From contig CP103023.1 in NCBI GenBank assembly GCA_024752435.1, positions 1,984,001 to 2,048,000 of the forward strand: DNA of 64,000 bases, read 5' to 3'. Shown piece by piece: positions 11,954 through 23,069 of the stretch; the stretch's first letter is position 1; each line of letters opens with the position of its first letter. A program made the translations under genes and the position numbers. This DNA is from Allantophomopsis cytisporea. Taxonomy: Eukaryota; Ascomycota; Leotiomycetes; Phacidiales; Phacidiaceae. Under the pieces are notes generated by a model, which saw only the letters and a list, made by a program, of their open reading frames with translations, did no database searches and was not told the DNA's origin.

Positions 11954-14429
11954 TCAAGTCGGCACCTTTCTCCCAAGCATAGCTAGTTTCGCTGGCGAAA
12001 GTCCACTTTCACTGATCAAAGTACCCCTTTTAACCTGTCTCTTCACAGGCCGCGACTTCTTCTCGCTGCGCTGCTTCAACGCTCGCTTTCTATGTGGCAA
12101 GCCTCCAGCAACGCAGGTAGAGTTGCCCCAAGCCACATCGGCGGCTGCTTTCCAGATAGCTGTGGCATCGACGGTCATCTCAGGTGTATAATATAGACTA
12201 TATAAACACGCACAATAAGCTTCTTTCTTTCATGTCAGGGAATCAGAGGTGAGGACATACCGGCAATCGGCCTCCTCGTAGATGAACTGTGCTGGTACTC
12301 CATCCTCCAAATTAGCAGGGAGAATGTTATCGCGCATGTTGATACTGGTATCCGTACTCCTGTTGACTGCCAAGAGGGTATGTTCAGCAAGAACAGTGAG
12401 GTTATTGCGTTGCTCGGGGGTAGCCAAGTCATAGATCAAATCAGTGTAGGAATAAATATCGCCAAAGCCATAATTGTTGGCTCCTTTAGTACCTCCAATA
12501 GCCTGTATGCCAGACGAAGAATGACGACCGCCAAAGGAGATAGACTTGACGCCTCCCTGGGTACGCATAAACTCGGAGAAAATCGTACATGTGGAAGCAC
12601 AGTAACCATCGTACACCATTATGATGTCCTCTGCTGCAAAGGGTTGCGTAAAGTTGGTGCGATCCTCGTAACCTGTAATGGCGATACCAATGCCCCATGT
12701 CGTATTCGTAGTCAGCAGAGGATCTGAGAGATCCCAACGCATGATCTGGGTGAAGTTATCGCCTTGGTATTTAGCTGGGGCAAATTTGGCATCATAAGTT
12801 GGGAAAGAGTGATTGTTGACGTCGAGATCGTAGCGGTAGTTGAAGGGACTTTCATATAGATCAATATCAAGGTCGGAAGCTGTCGATGGGCTGTAGTTTG
12901 CGGGGAGATACGCGGAAATGAATTCGCTAACGAGGTTAAAGGCCTCATGTTCACGGAAACGCGTATAGCCATCTATTAGGTTTGTAGTTAGTAAACTAGT
13001 TATAAAGAAGGGGGGAAATGTTGCTTACCCTGGGTTATTTGAGGGAACAGCTGGCGGAAGATATCGTATCCTAGGAAAACGTATCCTCCCGGGTTTGCAG
13101 AGAGGTCAATAACAAGTTTCGTCTTTCCAGCGGCTTTGGCATCGGAGATCAGTGTCTGAGCAACTGACTGAAATGCCACAACATCATCAGCTTCGTAGAC
13201 TGGAATACTAAGAACGGCTACATCCTCATATGCTGCTCCATCGAGGAAGTATCCTCCAATTGCAAATTCAGGATGCAATACTACAGGTGAAGGATATCCT
13301 GGTGCTGTCTGTACGGTTGTTGTGTTTTCAGTTGGAGTTGCAGTCGACTCTGTAGTAGTAGCAAGAGGATTGCAAAACACTTCATAGAAGCTTTCACCAT
13401 CAGTGACTCCAGTAAAGTCGCCAATGACCTGAGCAAAGTTCTGGTAAGTTGTGGTGGTGCCATTTTCAAAGGAGATTGTAGTGTTTGGTCCCTGGTAAAT
13501 GTAGCCGAATCTTCCACTACCTGCAAAATAACCGTTCCAGATCGAGCCAGTGGCGTTAAATGCCAACTCGAAGAACATGGTATTGTATAGTGCGTCAGGA
13601 TCCTGAAGGGCACCTTTCTGAGAGAGGTTCTCAAGGAATGTATATATGTCTTCACCATTGACTGAGGTCAGAGCGGATGGTGTAAATGAGACATTCGTTG
13701 ACAAAGATGCCACAATATCAGCTATTGGCGAATAAATGTCAGATAATAATAACTCTTGAAATTTGAGGGTAAACTACCGTAAGAATAGACTTTGGGTAAT
13801 TCTATGCCATCCAAGCTGACTGATACAATCGAAACTGTTCTGCCAAATTTCAAGGCCTTTGTCAGCCCATCTGGGGAGAATCTGAAATGACCATCATGGA
13901 CAGAAGCAAAAGTCAAGTAGAGATCTTCTTGGAATTCATGCTCATTCGCATAGGTGCCATTTATCTTTGCCTTTATCTCAGCGAATGCTGCAAAGATGTC
14001 AACTGCGGGCTCTTGGTAACCCGAAGGTGGATCAGCAAGGTATGCAGAGTCTATAAAATTGGTTAATATACGTTGTGGCCGCAAACATCCTCTGCTCCTG
14101 AGATCGTACCAGTCTGCCATTGCACATAGGGCAAGATCGAATCTACAAGCTCCAATGCTTCTTCTTGGTGCAGCGGAACAGAAGTGAGACAATCATAAGC
14201 AAGTGCTGCATCAACAATTGGAGTTGCTATATATGTTAGTATCGTGTATTCCTCAATGAAAGCCTTTCATCTACTTACCTGATGGAGAGACAGCAAGCAC
14301 TGCGGCTGCGATGGCACTTACTTCAGCACATGGACTGCCGGTGGAATTTGCATATGGAAGATGTGAAGGGAAAGCCATCACACTACCAGCAACCAAGCTC
14401 GACACCGCGACATACTTCGACGACAGCAT
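11954..14429 (-). CDS. Secreted S41-family (CPAF/tail-specific protease-like) serine peptidase
   Basis: Fungal member of peptidase family S41. Six exons: 14429-14279, 14226-14110, 14050-13778, 13721-13029, 12972-12261 and 12197-11954, with introns of 51-63 nt. The predicted product is 729 residues. I start at the ATG at 14429 because MLSSKYVAVSSLVAGSVMA makes a good secretion signal; the frame stays open further upstream. The middle region has many N-glycosylation sequons. The S41 core includes VLSIPVY, LVIDLSANPGGYVFLGYD and, after the fifth junction region, DIIMVYDGYCASTCTIFSEF, where Ser538 in CASTC is the likely nucleophile. The last junction restores ADCRLYYTPEMTVDATAIW. The C-terminal 40 residues are basic (RKRALKQRSEKKSR), unusual for a secreted enzyme. 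The substrate is unknown. It is convergent with the CLC gene, 284 nt apart. Confidence 0.9.
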
Positions 14430-15837
14430 TGTTGGATACAAAGACCTGCACAGTCGTGCTCCAAAAAGAGACAGTATCAAGAGAACTTACCTCGTGAAAG
14501 GTACGACCTACCTTTATATTATGCTCTGCGCGTCAACAGCAATTGCAGACATCGAAATAGTCCATATCTTAATGCACGTTCTGGGTAGGCCGGGGATGTA
14601 TTCCTTGTAAAATGATCCTCAGCCTAGGGGCTACCCTTGTAGATACTTCTTTCATCTGAAATCCTAGGACTTGTAGCATTGGTCAGTTCTTGCGCTGCAA
14701 CGTAAAGAAATATTGACTATGAAGCCATGCAATGGTAACATAGGTAAGCGACGGCATGCTCCCGGTCCCTGGGGGGTACATTTCGTGCTTTACTGCCGGT
14801 GAGCGTCTCAACACCAGCATTGTGATTGACTAAAGGAACTTCAATAGATAGACCAGTGAGACCGGCAAATTTGCTGCGAGTTCGTTTAAATGCCATTGTA
14901 TGAAATAGAGTGCTTTTCCAGAGCCGGGAACGAGATTGCGTGCAATAAAGCCTCACGATTGCGATTGCATACCCCAGACTTTCAACGGACTACTCGAATG
15001 AAGTGATGAGTATGAAGCAGGTCCCCATGTGACAGCCGGGCCGGTGCGCATTGGCATCTTTGAGCGATAAGGTGCTGGGAGGTAACATTGGACGACTACG
15101 TATGTCTCGTCGTTGAAAGCGGGTCATAAAGTCGTGGTGCGAAAGTTCAGAAACTTGGAGGGATTTTGATATGTCTCTACATGGGAGCAGGTCAACATTC
15201 CAACACAGCTTCCCATTGTGGAAGGTGCGTCCATATCCTTCTTTTTAGGGTATTTCTATACGACACAAGCCCCATACAAAATACGCCTGTGCACCCAGAA
15301 CAGCTATTTTGACACTATCTTCAAGCTTCACAATGAAAGGATATATTCTCATAAGCCTCTGGCGGGTCTAGGATGTCCCCTCCACCTCGCGATTCATACC
15401 TAGAAGCACTGCTCGATTGTCCCTCTAATCCCAACTAACATTGATAAAATGAAGTTCAAAAAAGCAGATATACCTAAAGAGCGAGAGCAGACTACGTGTA
15501 ACGAGGCAGCTCATGCGAAATAGGTGACTGCTTGTGCGATATAGCAAAACTTTATAAAAGTAACAATACTTTAATGGCCATGTCTTATCTCTTAATCCGT
15601 GAACATGCTCGCAAGTACTCCACATTGGAATGCACCAGCTCATCTAACGACCTAAATCCTCATAATACTGCAAATGGTCTGACCAAACTCAACTTCATTG
15701 CGTTCTTATTAGCTACTATTTTATTTCTTGTATTAAACAGACTTATGTCTTCCTCGTCGTATACTGGGGTATCTACTTGCGCGTGTTGAACGCATTACCT
15801 ACCAAAATGCTTCGCTAAATTCAAGTATCATCATTTC
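14430..15837. other. Intergenic region, no gene seen
   Basis: About 1.4 kb between the S41 peptidase start and the 3' end of the cytidylyltransferase gene, both on the minus strand. It presumably contains the peptidase promoter. Only short unsupported ORFs are present. Confidence 0.5.
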
Positions 15838-17271
15838 TCATGTAGCACTCTCCTTGACTCGTTGCTCCTCTTCCATCTGTTCTCTTCTTCTTTGGGCCTC
15901 TTCACCAATTCCCTTCATTCCCTTCACCCGTTGTCTCTCTTCGTAAACTGCTCTGCTCTTCATGATGCGCTGCACAATCTCTCCAGCGTTAACATTGGCA
16001 AAGTCGTGTTGGCCAATCTCTTTATAGATGCCCATTTCTTTGGGTGCGGTATATGGATCGTATGTCAATGGCATGAATGATGTGGGGCCATGATAGACTG
16101 CGTCAGGTGTTCCCCATGGCAGAGACGTGAGGTATGAACGAGTTGGTGTAAATGGTGCTCCAAAGATCACTGCATCGATATACTGCACATATGTTAGTTT
16201 CCTAATGGAGTAGGTTGAATAGAGTTTGGTTTACCTTGCACTGCAGAACACATAGCCCTCGTTCATAAATGTTCATAATCGGGTAGTTGACGCCTTTCCA
16301 ATGGTTGATGACCTCGTCATCATGAACACCAGCCACAACAAAGACCGGTCCATAGTCTTCACCTTTGCCCAATCTCTCTTGGACTGCTTCTTTAGAGTAC
16401 CAGCCTTCCTCACGACCTAATTGTTCTTCTGCCTTGATGACCTGCACCAAAAACTCGATATGTCCGGAAGAGAACAAGTCAAAGCCTCCATCTACATAAA
16501 CAACTCTCTGTCCTGGCTTAGGAGTAGTTCCTCGTACTAGAGCACTGAAGGCACCTTTCTCTTCTTCTGTATGCTCTTCACGGGCGGCTTTTGAGGCACC
16601 CCAGAACCATACATCAGCACCAGGCTTCAGTCCAGTTTTGTCGGTAGCATATAGCTTCATTCTCTCTGTCATGGCAACACCATCTGCCTTCCTTTCTGCC
16701 TCTGTCCCAGAACCTTCCTCGCCCGCCAGCAGTTTGGAAAGGGATTTGATGAAATGTGTTCGGGTACAGAGAAGCATTCGTCCGACGAGATCTGTAGTCG
16801 AAATACTGGGCGTCCTCTTAACCACTTTGAATCGACCTGCAGCCTTCACGAATCTATAGCAGTCCTCGCCACTGCTGTCCGAGGTGATATCATCACCATG
16901 CACAACATACTGACATCCATAATGGCTGATCCAGGGCAATGATGTAACATAAGGCGCATGGGATACCGATTTAGTAACCCATCGGCAAGCATCGACAGCA
17001 GCAATGCGCTCCTTTAGATTCATAACAGTCGGGCCCTTATTTTCGAGAATATCCTCATCCGAATGTACACCAACGACCAGTTCCGTGCCTAGCTGGCGTG
17101 CTTGCAGCATTGCTCCTGCATGGCCTAGAAGTTGTTAGTAGAATCCAAAATAGGGTGAATGTCAAATGTCATACCGTGGTGGAAAAAGTCCCAGCAACCA
17201 TCTACCCAGATGCGACCATTATCAATGGCAACTGGACTGCTGCCATCTACGATTGGGATTTCGGCACTCAT
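15838..17271 (-). CDS. Ethanolamine-phosphate cytidylyltransferase (CTP:phosphoethanolamine)
   Basis: Makes CDP-ethanolamine from CTP and phosphoethanolamine, the second and usually rate-limiting step of the Kennedy ethanolamine branch; related to yeast Ect1 and animal PCYT2. Three exons, 17271-17175, 17124-16235 and 16182-15838, with 50- and 52-nt introns, give 443 residues. The first nucleotidyltransferase domain has VDGCWDFFHHGHAGA with the HxGH motif at residues 31-34 and, further on, a signature-like RTPSISTTDLV. The second domain starts near VVYVDGGFDLFSSGHIEF. Here the first His of HxGH is Ser (SSGH, 251-254), so only the N-terminal site looks catalytic. The end of exon 2 into exon 3 reads RGLCVLQCKYIDAVIFGAPF, as expected for the family. 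The C-terminal tail is Glu/Arg-rich and probably helical. The preceding pathway enzyme lies at 6503-7828. Confidence 0.95.
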
Positions 17272-19179
17272 TCTCTGAGGAGAGGATCGAAAGATGAGAA
17301 TTTGATATGTAGGCGTGGTTTTATATAATGGTGGAGATAAATGTGGCTGCGGGAGTAGGTAGAAAGGGTAGTATGGGGATAGCACTGAAGCATGTATTTA
17401 GGTCAGGTACGGAGCTCATGTCTGGTCGCTAGGCCTTTGTCGGCTCGTCATTGTGTGGTCAATTTTTCAACAATACTCAATGTATTCTCGGGGGTTTTAT
17501 TTTATTTGGAGAGTATAAAAATGTGTAATCCCATACGTATGCACAAAACAGCTCCATCGAAATTGAGAAATATTTATTCACTTATTACTACTCAGATTAC
17601 CATAAAGAGTGATGATAGAGGGGCACATCAAGCATGGAAATGAGGGGTTCCGCCTCGGCGCCAACTGTTTCGTGTACTCGCACTCACCGCCCACGGTCAC
17701 GGATAAAACGAAAGAATTCGTAATCGTGCACGTGATTCACAGTCACATTGCAGAACTGTTGTAACGATTACAACGAATCACAATGAAGAGTTCTTGAACT
17801 CGATAAATAATACTACCATTTTAGTTGACCGAAGAACTACCAACTATTAACCGTCAGGTGGTCCTGATGACATGGTAGATAGGTATCTAGGTAGTTGCGT
17901 TACCCTAATACCTTTATCAACATAAAAGGTCACTTCCATCCTGTTTCCTACGCTGCCCTTCAGCCATCGCCGTGTTGACGCCCTGCACTGTTCGACTGCT
18001 TTCACTTTTGACCTACCTTCTTCCCCTTACAGGCGTTATCGTGGTGACGCCGAGCATACACCATGCCCCAAATTAAGTTCCTCACGACGATGGGCTTGTA
18101 CCCATTCTGTTGGTTATTTCATACACTGGGGATGGTCGCGGGCGCATAAAAGCATAATACCTAGGTTAGGTTATGGAGAATGATTTAGAAACGATATTTC
18201 TTTGTGTACACAAGTTCCTAGGCAAGGACTGGCCGCAAGTTGCGGACCAGGTCGTTAATCAGTGATATGCTAACTGTCTTAAGATGGTCAGATACCGATG
18301 ATATTGATGCCCGGATCAGTTATGCGCTTCAGCCTTTCATCAATTTCAATGCTTGTAACGCTACTACTGAAAGTCACAGCTGCATTAGATATATTAAGCC
18401 GAGTCTATTGGGTTGAGTACTCTGATTGCTGCTAAAGCCAGGAAAAGAACCGTAGATAGAACTTGTAGTACTTTCGGTGTAGGCTACATACATGGTAGAG
18501 GATATTGGGGGGGGGTGTTATCATAGAGTTAATAGGTAAGTTGAACTAAATATCTTAGAAGGAATAGAGGACGTATTGAAATTTACTTCATGCCTACTTG
18601 ACTACAAGGTAGAAGGAAGGATTATGAGCAGCCAAACTGTACGGGTCAAAAACAAGTGAAGGCATGTTATTGGTGATTATTTGAGTGGTTAGTCAAGAGA
18701 AAAGGGTAGGTGGATCCTATATAGTTCGTAGGTTATCAACACATCTTTCCTCTCTAGTTGCAATTGAGTTCACTTCCTCGTTTTAACAGATACTAGATAT
18801 GTCAATTTCAGATTTCTTAGAAATATACTAAACTCACTTAATTCTAAATCTTTCGAGTTCCGCTTTATACTTGTTGATATTGCAAGGGAGAAAGTACCAT
18901 GAGCTTGATGCTCTTGAGAATCTCGCTTATTTGTAATCTTGAACTTCATATTTCCATTTCGTGTTGCCTAGAACAATCAAACTGGTACAATGTCTTACGA
19001 CCATATAATCTAGAATCGACAGGTCCATGCTGTTATAGCTCCATCGAACCTAGATAATTAAATAAACGAACACTCACATTCTAATCTTGGAATGTTACTT
19101 AGCTGTCGATTCAATGCATCCTTTCCCTTTAAGGGAATCCAGATAGAATAGCAGTCCCGGAAGTGGACTGCGGAATTCA
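17272..19179. other. Gene-poor AT-rich region
   Basis: About 1.9 kb upstream of the cytidylyltransferase gene and before the phosphotransferase pseudogene. The first few hundred bases should hold the cytidylyltransferase promoter. The rest is AT-rich with many stops in all frames and no recognisable coding or RNA feature. Confidence 0.5.
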
Positions 19180-20935
19180 CTTCGAGTATGTTGGCAAAGT
19201 ACATGAATCCTCGATCAATCTCTCATGATCTTCTGCGACTTCCCATAGCCGCGATTCCGTTACCACCTCCCTTTGCTTCTCGACCTTGGATATCACGCAT
19301 GATGTATAACCATGTCGACGCAACTACTTTGATGTCGAAGGACTCAGAAGCTAAATAAGAAGATTATCTCCCATATACTAGTGGTCGTTGGTTATGGGAT
19401 GAAGAAGAACAGCTTCTTGCTCGTTACAAGAAATTCAATGGGCTAGAACTACAAGACATCGCCGCAGAAAGTGTCGGCGCACTACGATGCGTTGAAAAGG
19501 TCAAATTAGCAGAGGTATCCTTTAATAAGGTGTTTCGTCTAGTTATGAATAATGGAAAAGTGGCTATAGTTCGAGTTCCAAATCCCAATGCTGGCCCAGC
19601 ATAAGACTGCCTCCGAAGTTGCCATAACGGATTTTGTATACCACCCATGTCTTTTGAGCCATGCATGTCATTTATACTGCTAATATACAGATCAGGTACA
19701 AACAGTGCTTCATTTACCAATCCCGAAGGTCTTTGCTTGGAGCGCAGACGCGCGTGATAAAGTAGGATCGAATATATCGTGATGGAGGAAGCTCCTGGGC
19801 AACCGGTTGCCGCCATATGGGAATCATCGGAGCTTGAGTATATGCTTTCTATTATGAAGGAGATAGTCAGCATTGAGAGGAAACTGACGTCTCATTTTAT
19901 GAGGTATTTCTTATGGCGAGGAAATTCAAGCCTCTCTTACTAATTCGCCTGTAGTTATGGCAGTCTGTACTACGCCAACGAGAACATTAATGGAGTACTA
20001 TCCGCCATAGTCACTTCTGATATTCCCACAGAGGTTCATAAAGATGTGAGAGATCGGTTTGCTATTGGACCTGTTGTTGAAAGGAGTTTCTGGAGTAAAG
20101 AACGATCAGTTATGGCAATTGATCGAGGATCATGTAAGTGGCCCCAAACAACTCTCAAAATCTCAACCTTTGTTATATTATTTGGTTATGGAAAACTCCA
20201 CAAGAATATATAACAGCACTTGCACATCGCGAAATCTCCTAGATTAAAAAGCGTGCTCAGCTAAGAGCCTCAGACGATCTTCTTCTAACTTCAACCACTC
20301 AGAATTCCCCAGCTGAGCATATTAAGCTTTTGCAGAAATACCTTGACATTGCTCCGTATAGCATACCTGCTGATCCGGACCTCGTCACAGCTCATTTATG
20401 GTATAAGGACCTTCATTCAGGTAACACATTCGTAGATGAGGCTCAGATAACAAGTTTGATTGATTGGCAAAGTACTTGGGTCAGCCTTATATATCTCCAA
20501 GCTCGTCATGCGAAGCTTATGGATTATAATGGCGAGATCATGCATCGATCTCTACCTAGTTTTAGAGAGCTCAACGACGAATAACAGGCAAGATTGAGGA
20601 GCCACATTGCCAAGTCAATCATTCTTCATCTCTATGAACTCCGCACTGCGGAGAAGAACCCTATTCTTAATAAGGTATTTCGGCATGAACATGGTCTTAC
20701 GGGAGCTGATTCAGTTGGGTTTGCGGGTTCCACGTGGGAAGATGAGATTCTACCTTTTAGAGAGTCTTTAATTCGAATTCAAAGGTAAAGTATTTCCTAT
20801 CACAAGGATTACCTTACTGAGCAACCTACTAACCCTCATAGACACTGGAACGAGTTGAATGTTGATAAACCTTGTCCTATACAATTCACTCAAGCTTGTT
20901 TTTATACTCCAAGTGATCTATAAGAACTTCAAAAA
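19180..20935 (+). pseudogene. Decayed aminoglycoside phosphotransferase (APH)-family gene
   Basis: Ordered fragments of a fungal APH/kinase-like protein (group containing yeast Aim9) lie in several plus-strand frames. In order they are SGRWLWDEEEQLLARYKKFN from 19380, then SFNKVFRLVMNNGKVAIVRV, TASEVAITDF, LPIPKVFAWSADA, VMEEAPG, IMKEIVSIERKL, and YGSLYYANENI after a likely old intron. They continue with RFAIGPVVERSFW, YLDIAPYSIPADPDLV and LHSGNTFVDE with IDWQSTW, and end with LYELRTAEKNPILNKVFRHE and HWNELNVDKPCPIQF. Breaks: stop at 19356-19358 if the upstream part was coding, stop/frame change at 19602-19604, an apparent 1-nt loss near 19770, frame disruption around 20130-20260, and a stop at 20582-20584. 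The residue normally His in the LWHxDLH catalytic segment is Tyr (codon 20402-20404). With this many lesions I call it a pseudogene rather than a mis-spliced gene. Ends are approximate. Confidence 0.8.
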
Positions 20936-21844
20936 TAGAGATGTAGAAAGCGCGGAAGGGCTTAGCACAGTAAGGAGATAAGTGTGTAGCTACCTATGTA
21001 TAACAGATATATATGGTAGTTCAGCCTATGCTATCTTTATGGATGGACTAAGAATCCTCTTAGCTATAATAGGGATCATTACATCTTTAGATCTGACAAA
21101 ACCTCTCTTTTCATCAGAGTCCTCGCTTCTACCCTCATAGCTAAAAGCATCGGGGTCTGATTTTCTTCTTACCTCAAGTCGCTGTAGAAATACGTAGAGC
21201 CTGGTTAACGATCGCCATGGGTTTTGTGAACCATGCAGCTCTCCTCTTATATAGCACCCCTAAAGTTTGATTTCACGAAGCTGGATGGGTTTTGAAGGAT
21301 TTGCCACTTGTCCAGCTCAGCTATGATAGATGATCTGGAATCAAACACTGCAGTCCTTAGATGGGGCATCCAACAACTCTATTTCAAGTTATCAATAACT
21401 AACGCGCCCGAGGATATTTACTAAGAGCCATCATACACATTGAGAGCCATATAGTTATCAATTCCCTTGAAATTGTTCGGATCTGTAAAATTATTTGCAA
21501 CCAAACTGTTATCAGAGACATTTTATTGTTTAAGAGCCGCACAATCATTGCAAGGCATACTTAGTAAGTGCTCCGTCATATAAGAGGACTTGATCAGGTA
21601 CTACTTGTAGACCCTTTCTCATATGAGATGTGAGGGCAATCTGGAACATGAGGCTTACACCTAAAACAACAGTAATGAGTTGAGCTAAGAAATCCATTTA
21701 GAATGTGACATCTTTCTTTGATAGGTCCAGAGGCTCCCAAGACGAGTAGAAATATCTGTATTCGTTAGCGTAGTTTGTCTAGAGTAAACCCCAAGAAATG
21801 ATGATAGTCATAAATGAGAGCTTGGCTTCGGCAGTCTCAAACGT
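20936..21844. other. AT-rich region, no gene seen
   Basis: About 0.9 kb between the pseudogene and the 3' end of the epoxide hydrolase gene. Stops are frequent in every frame and no feature is recognisable. Confidence 0.5.
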
Positions 21845-23069
21845 TCAAGACTTCAAAAATGCCAACAAAATCTCAACCAGCTTCACAGGTTGTTCTTGCT
21901 GTATCCAATGACCAGCCCCCTCAACCAAATACACGCCCTCAAACCTCTCACAAACCTCGCCCAACATCTCAACAGCACCAGGTTCCTGATACGTTGCCCA
22001 ATCCCTCTCCCCAGCGACATAAAGACACGGCACCTCGATATTCCTCCCCGCAAAAACCTCAAAGTCCTTCTGGTACTCCGGATTCGTGCCAATGCGATAC
22101 CAATTCAAGCCGCCCTGGAAACCATTTCGCGACCATTCCTCCGCGTACACTGCAAGTTCGTCGTCTGGCAGCCAGCGCTGACCGCGCTCACGAACCAGCG
22201 ACGGATCCACCCGCGACATCTCCGCAGATACGGCCTCCCGCATCGTGGAGTCTAGCGGTATGATGTAGTAGGCGGGCATCTTGATGAGCTCGGATGCTGT
22301 CCAGCTTTTCAGCGGGCGTGGCTTGTTGCCATCCCAGTCGGCGGACTTCAGATGAAAATAGCCGCGTAGGAAGCTGTGCATTTCGGATTTTGGATTGGTC
22401 ATCTCATCGTTCGCTGTTGTTGTTGAGTAATACCATTTGTAGTGCTTGCGCGGCTCGGGAAGGGATGCGAGCTCGGCGTGGATGTCTTCTTCTGCCAGTG
22501 GGGAAGAGTCTGCGGAGATGGTGTTGAATGGGAGTTTTGGAGAGCCTTTGAAAGGGTGGGACATTATCGCTACACTGATACACGTAGTTTAGTGAAAGGT
22601 ATCATGGGGGAGATGTTGCATAGGTGGATTACCGTTTGAATATATCGGGGCGCATCAGGGCACACGTACTTGCTGCTACAGCGCCGAAATCATGGCCTAT
22701 AACGGATGCTACCTCATGATATCCGAGAGCATTGACGAGCACTATTGCATCGCGAGTCAACATTGTCATGGAAAATGTCCGTAGGTCGACTTCAGAATAC
22801 GATCGTGTATCCCAGCCGGTGGTGCGCCCATAGCCGCGTTGATCATACGCCACAACATAATATCCTGCTTCTGCCAAACCTGGCATGATCTTTCGCCATG
22901 AGTAGGCAATTTCGGGAAAGCCATGGATTAAGAGGAGAAGTGGTTTTGTATTCGATTCATTACCATCAAATCCCGATTCCAGAATGTGATATGTAAGGTC
23001 ATGAGTATGGACGTAGGATTCTCGAATGCCTTGTGGCAGCGGGAGTGGTTTAAAAGATGAGGATGTCAT
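21845..23069 (-). CDS. Soluble epoxide hydrolase (alpha/beta hydrolase)
   Basis: Alpha/beta-hydrolase of the epoxide hydrolase group, which opens epoxides to diols through an Asp-ester intermediate. Two exons, 23069-22633 and 22574-21845, with a 58-nt intron (GTAATC...TATCAG), give 388 residues. Motifs in order: oxyanion HGFPE (49-53), DQRGYGRT, nucleophile elbow GHDFGA with Asp127, a cap domain with KWYYSTTT and GLNWYR Tyr residues suited to epoxide activation, AGERDWATY for the acid, and GAGHWIQQE with the base His368. The start is the first in-frame ATG with a short, hydrophilic N-terminus and no signal peptide, so the enzyme is likely cytosolic or peroxisomal. It resembles detoxification-type epoxide hydrolases; haloalkane dehalogenase is the main alternative, made less likely by the HGFPE motif and the Tyr residues. 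Confidence 0.92.

Noticed and set aside
17272..21844. Possible transposon remnant around the phosphotransferase pseudogene
   Set aside because: I found no terminal repeats, transposase or reverse transcriptase motifs; the only recognisable fragments are from the kinase-like gene.
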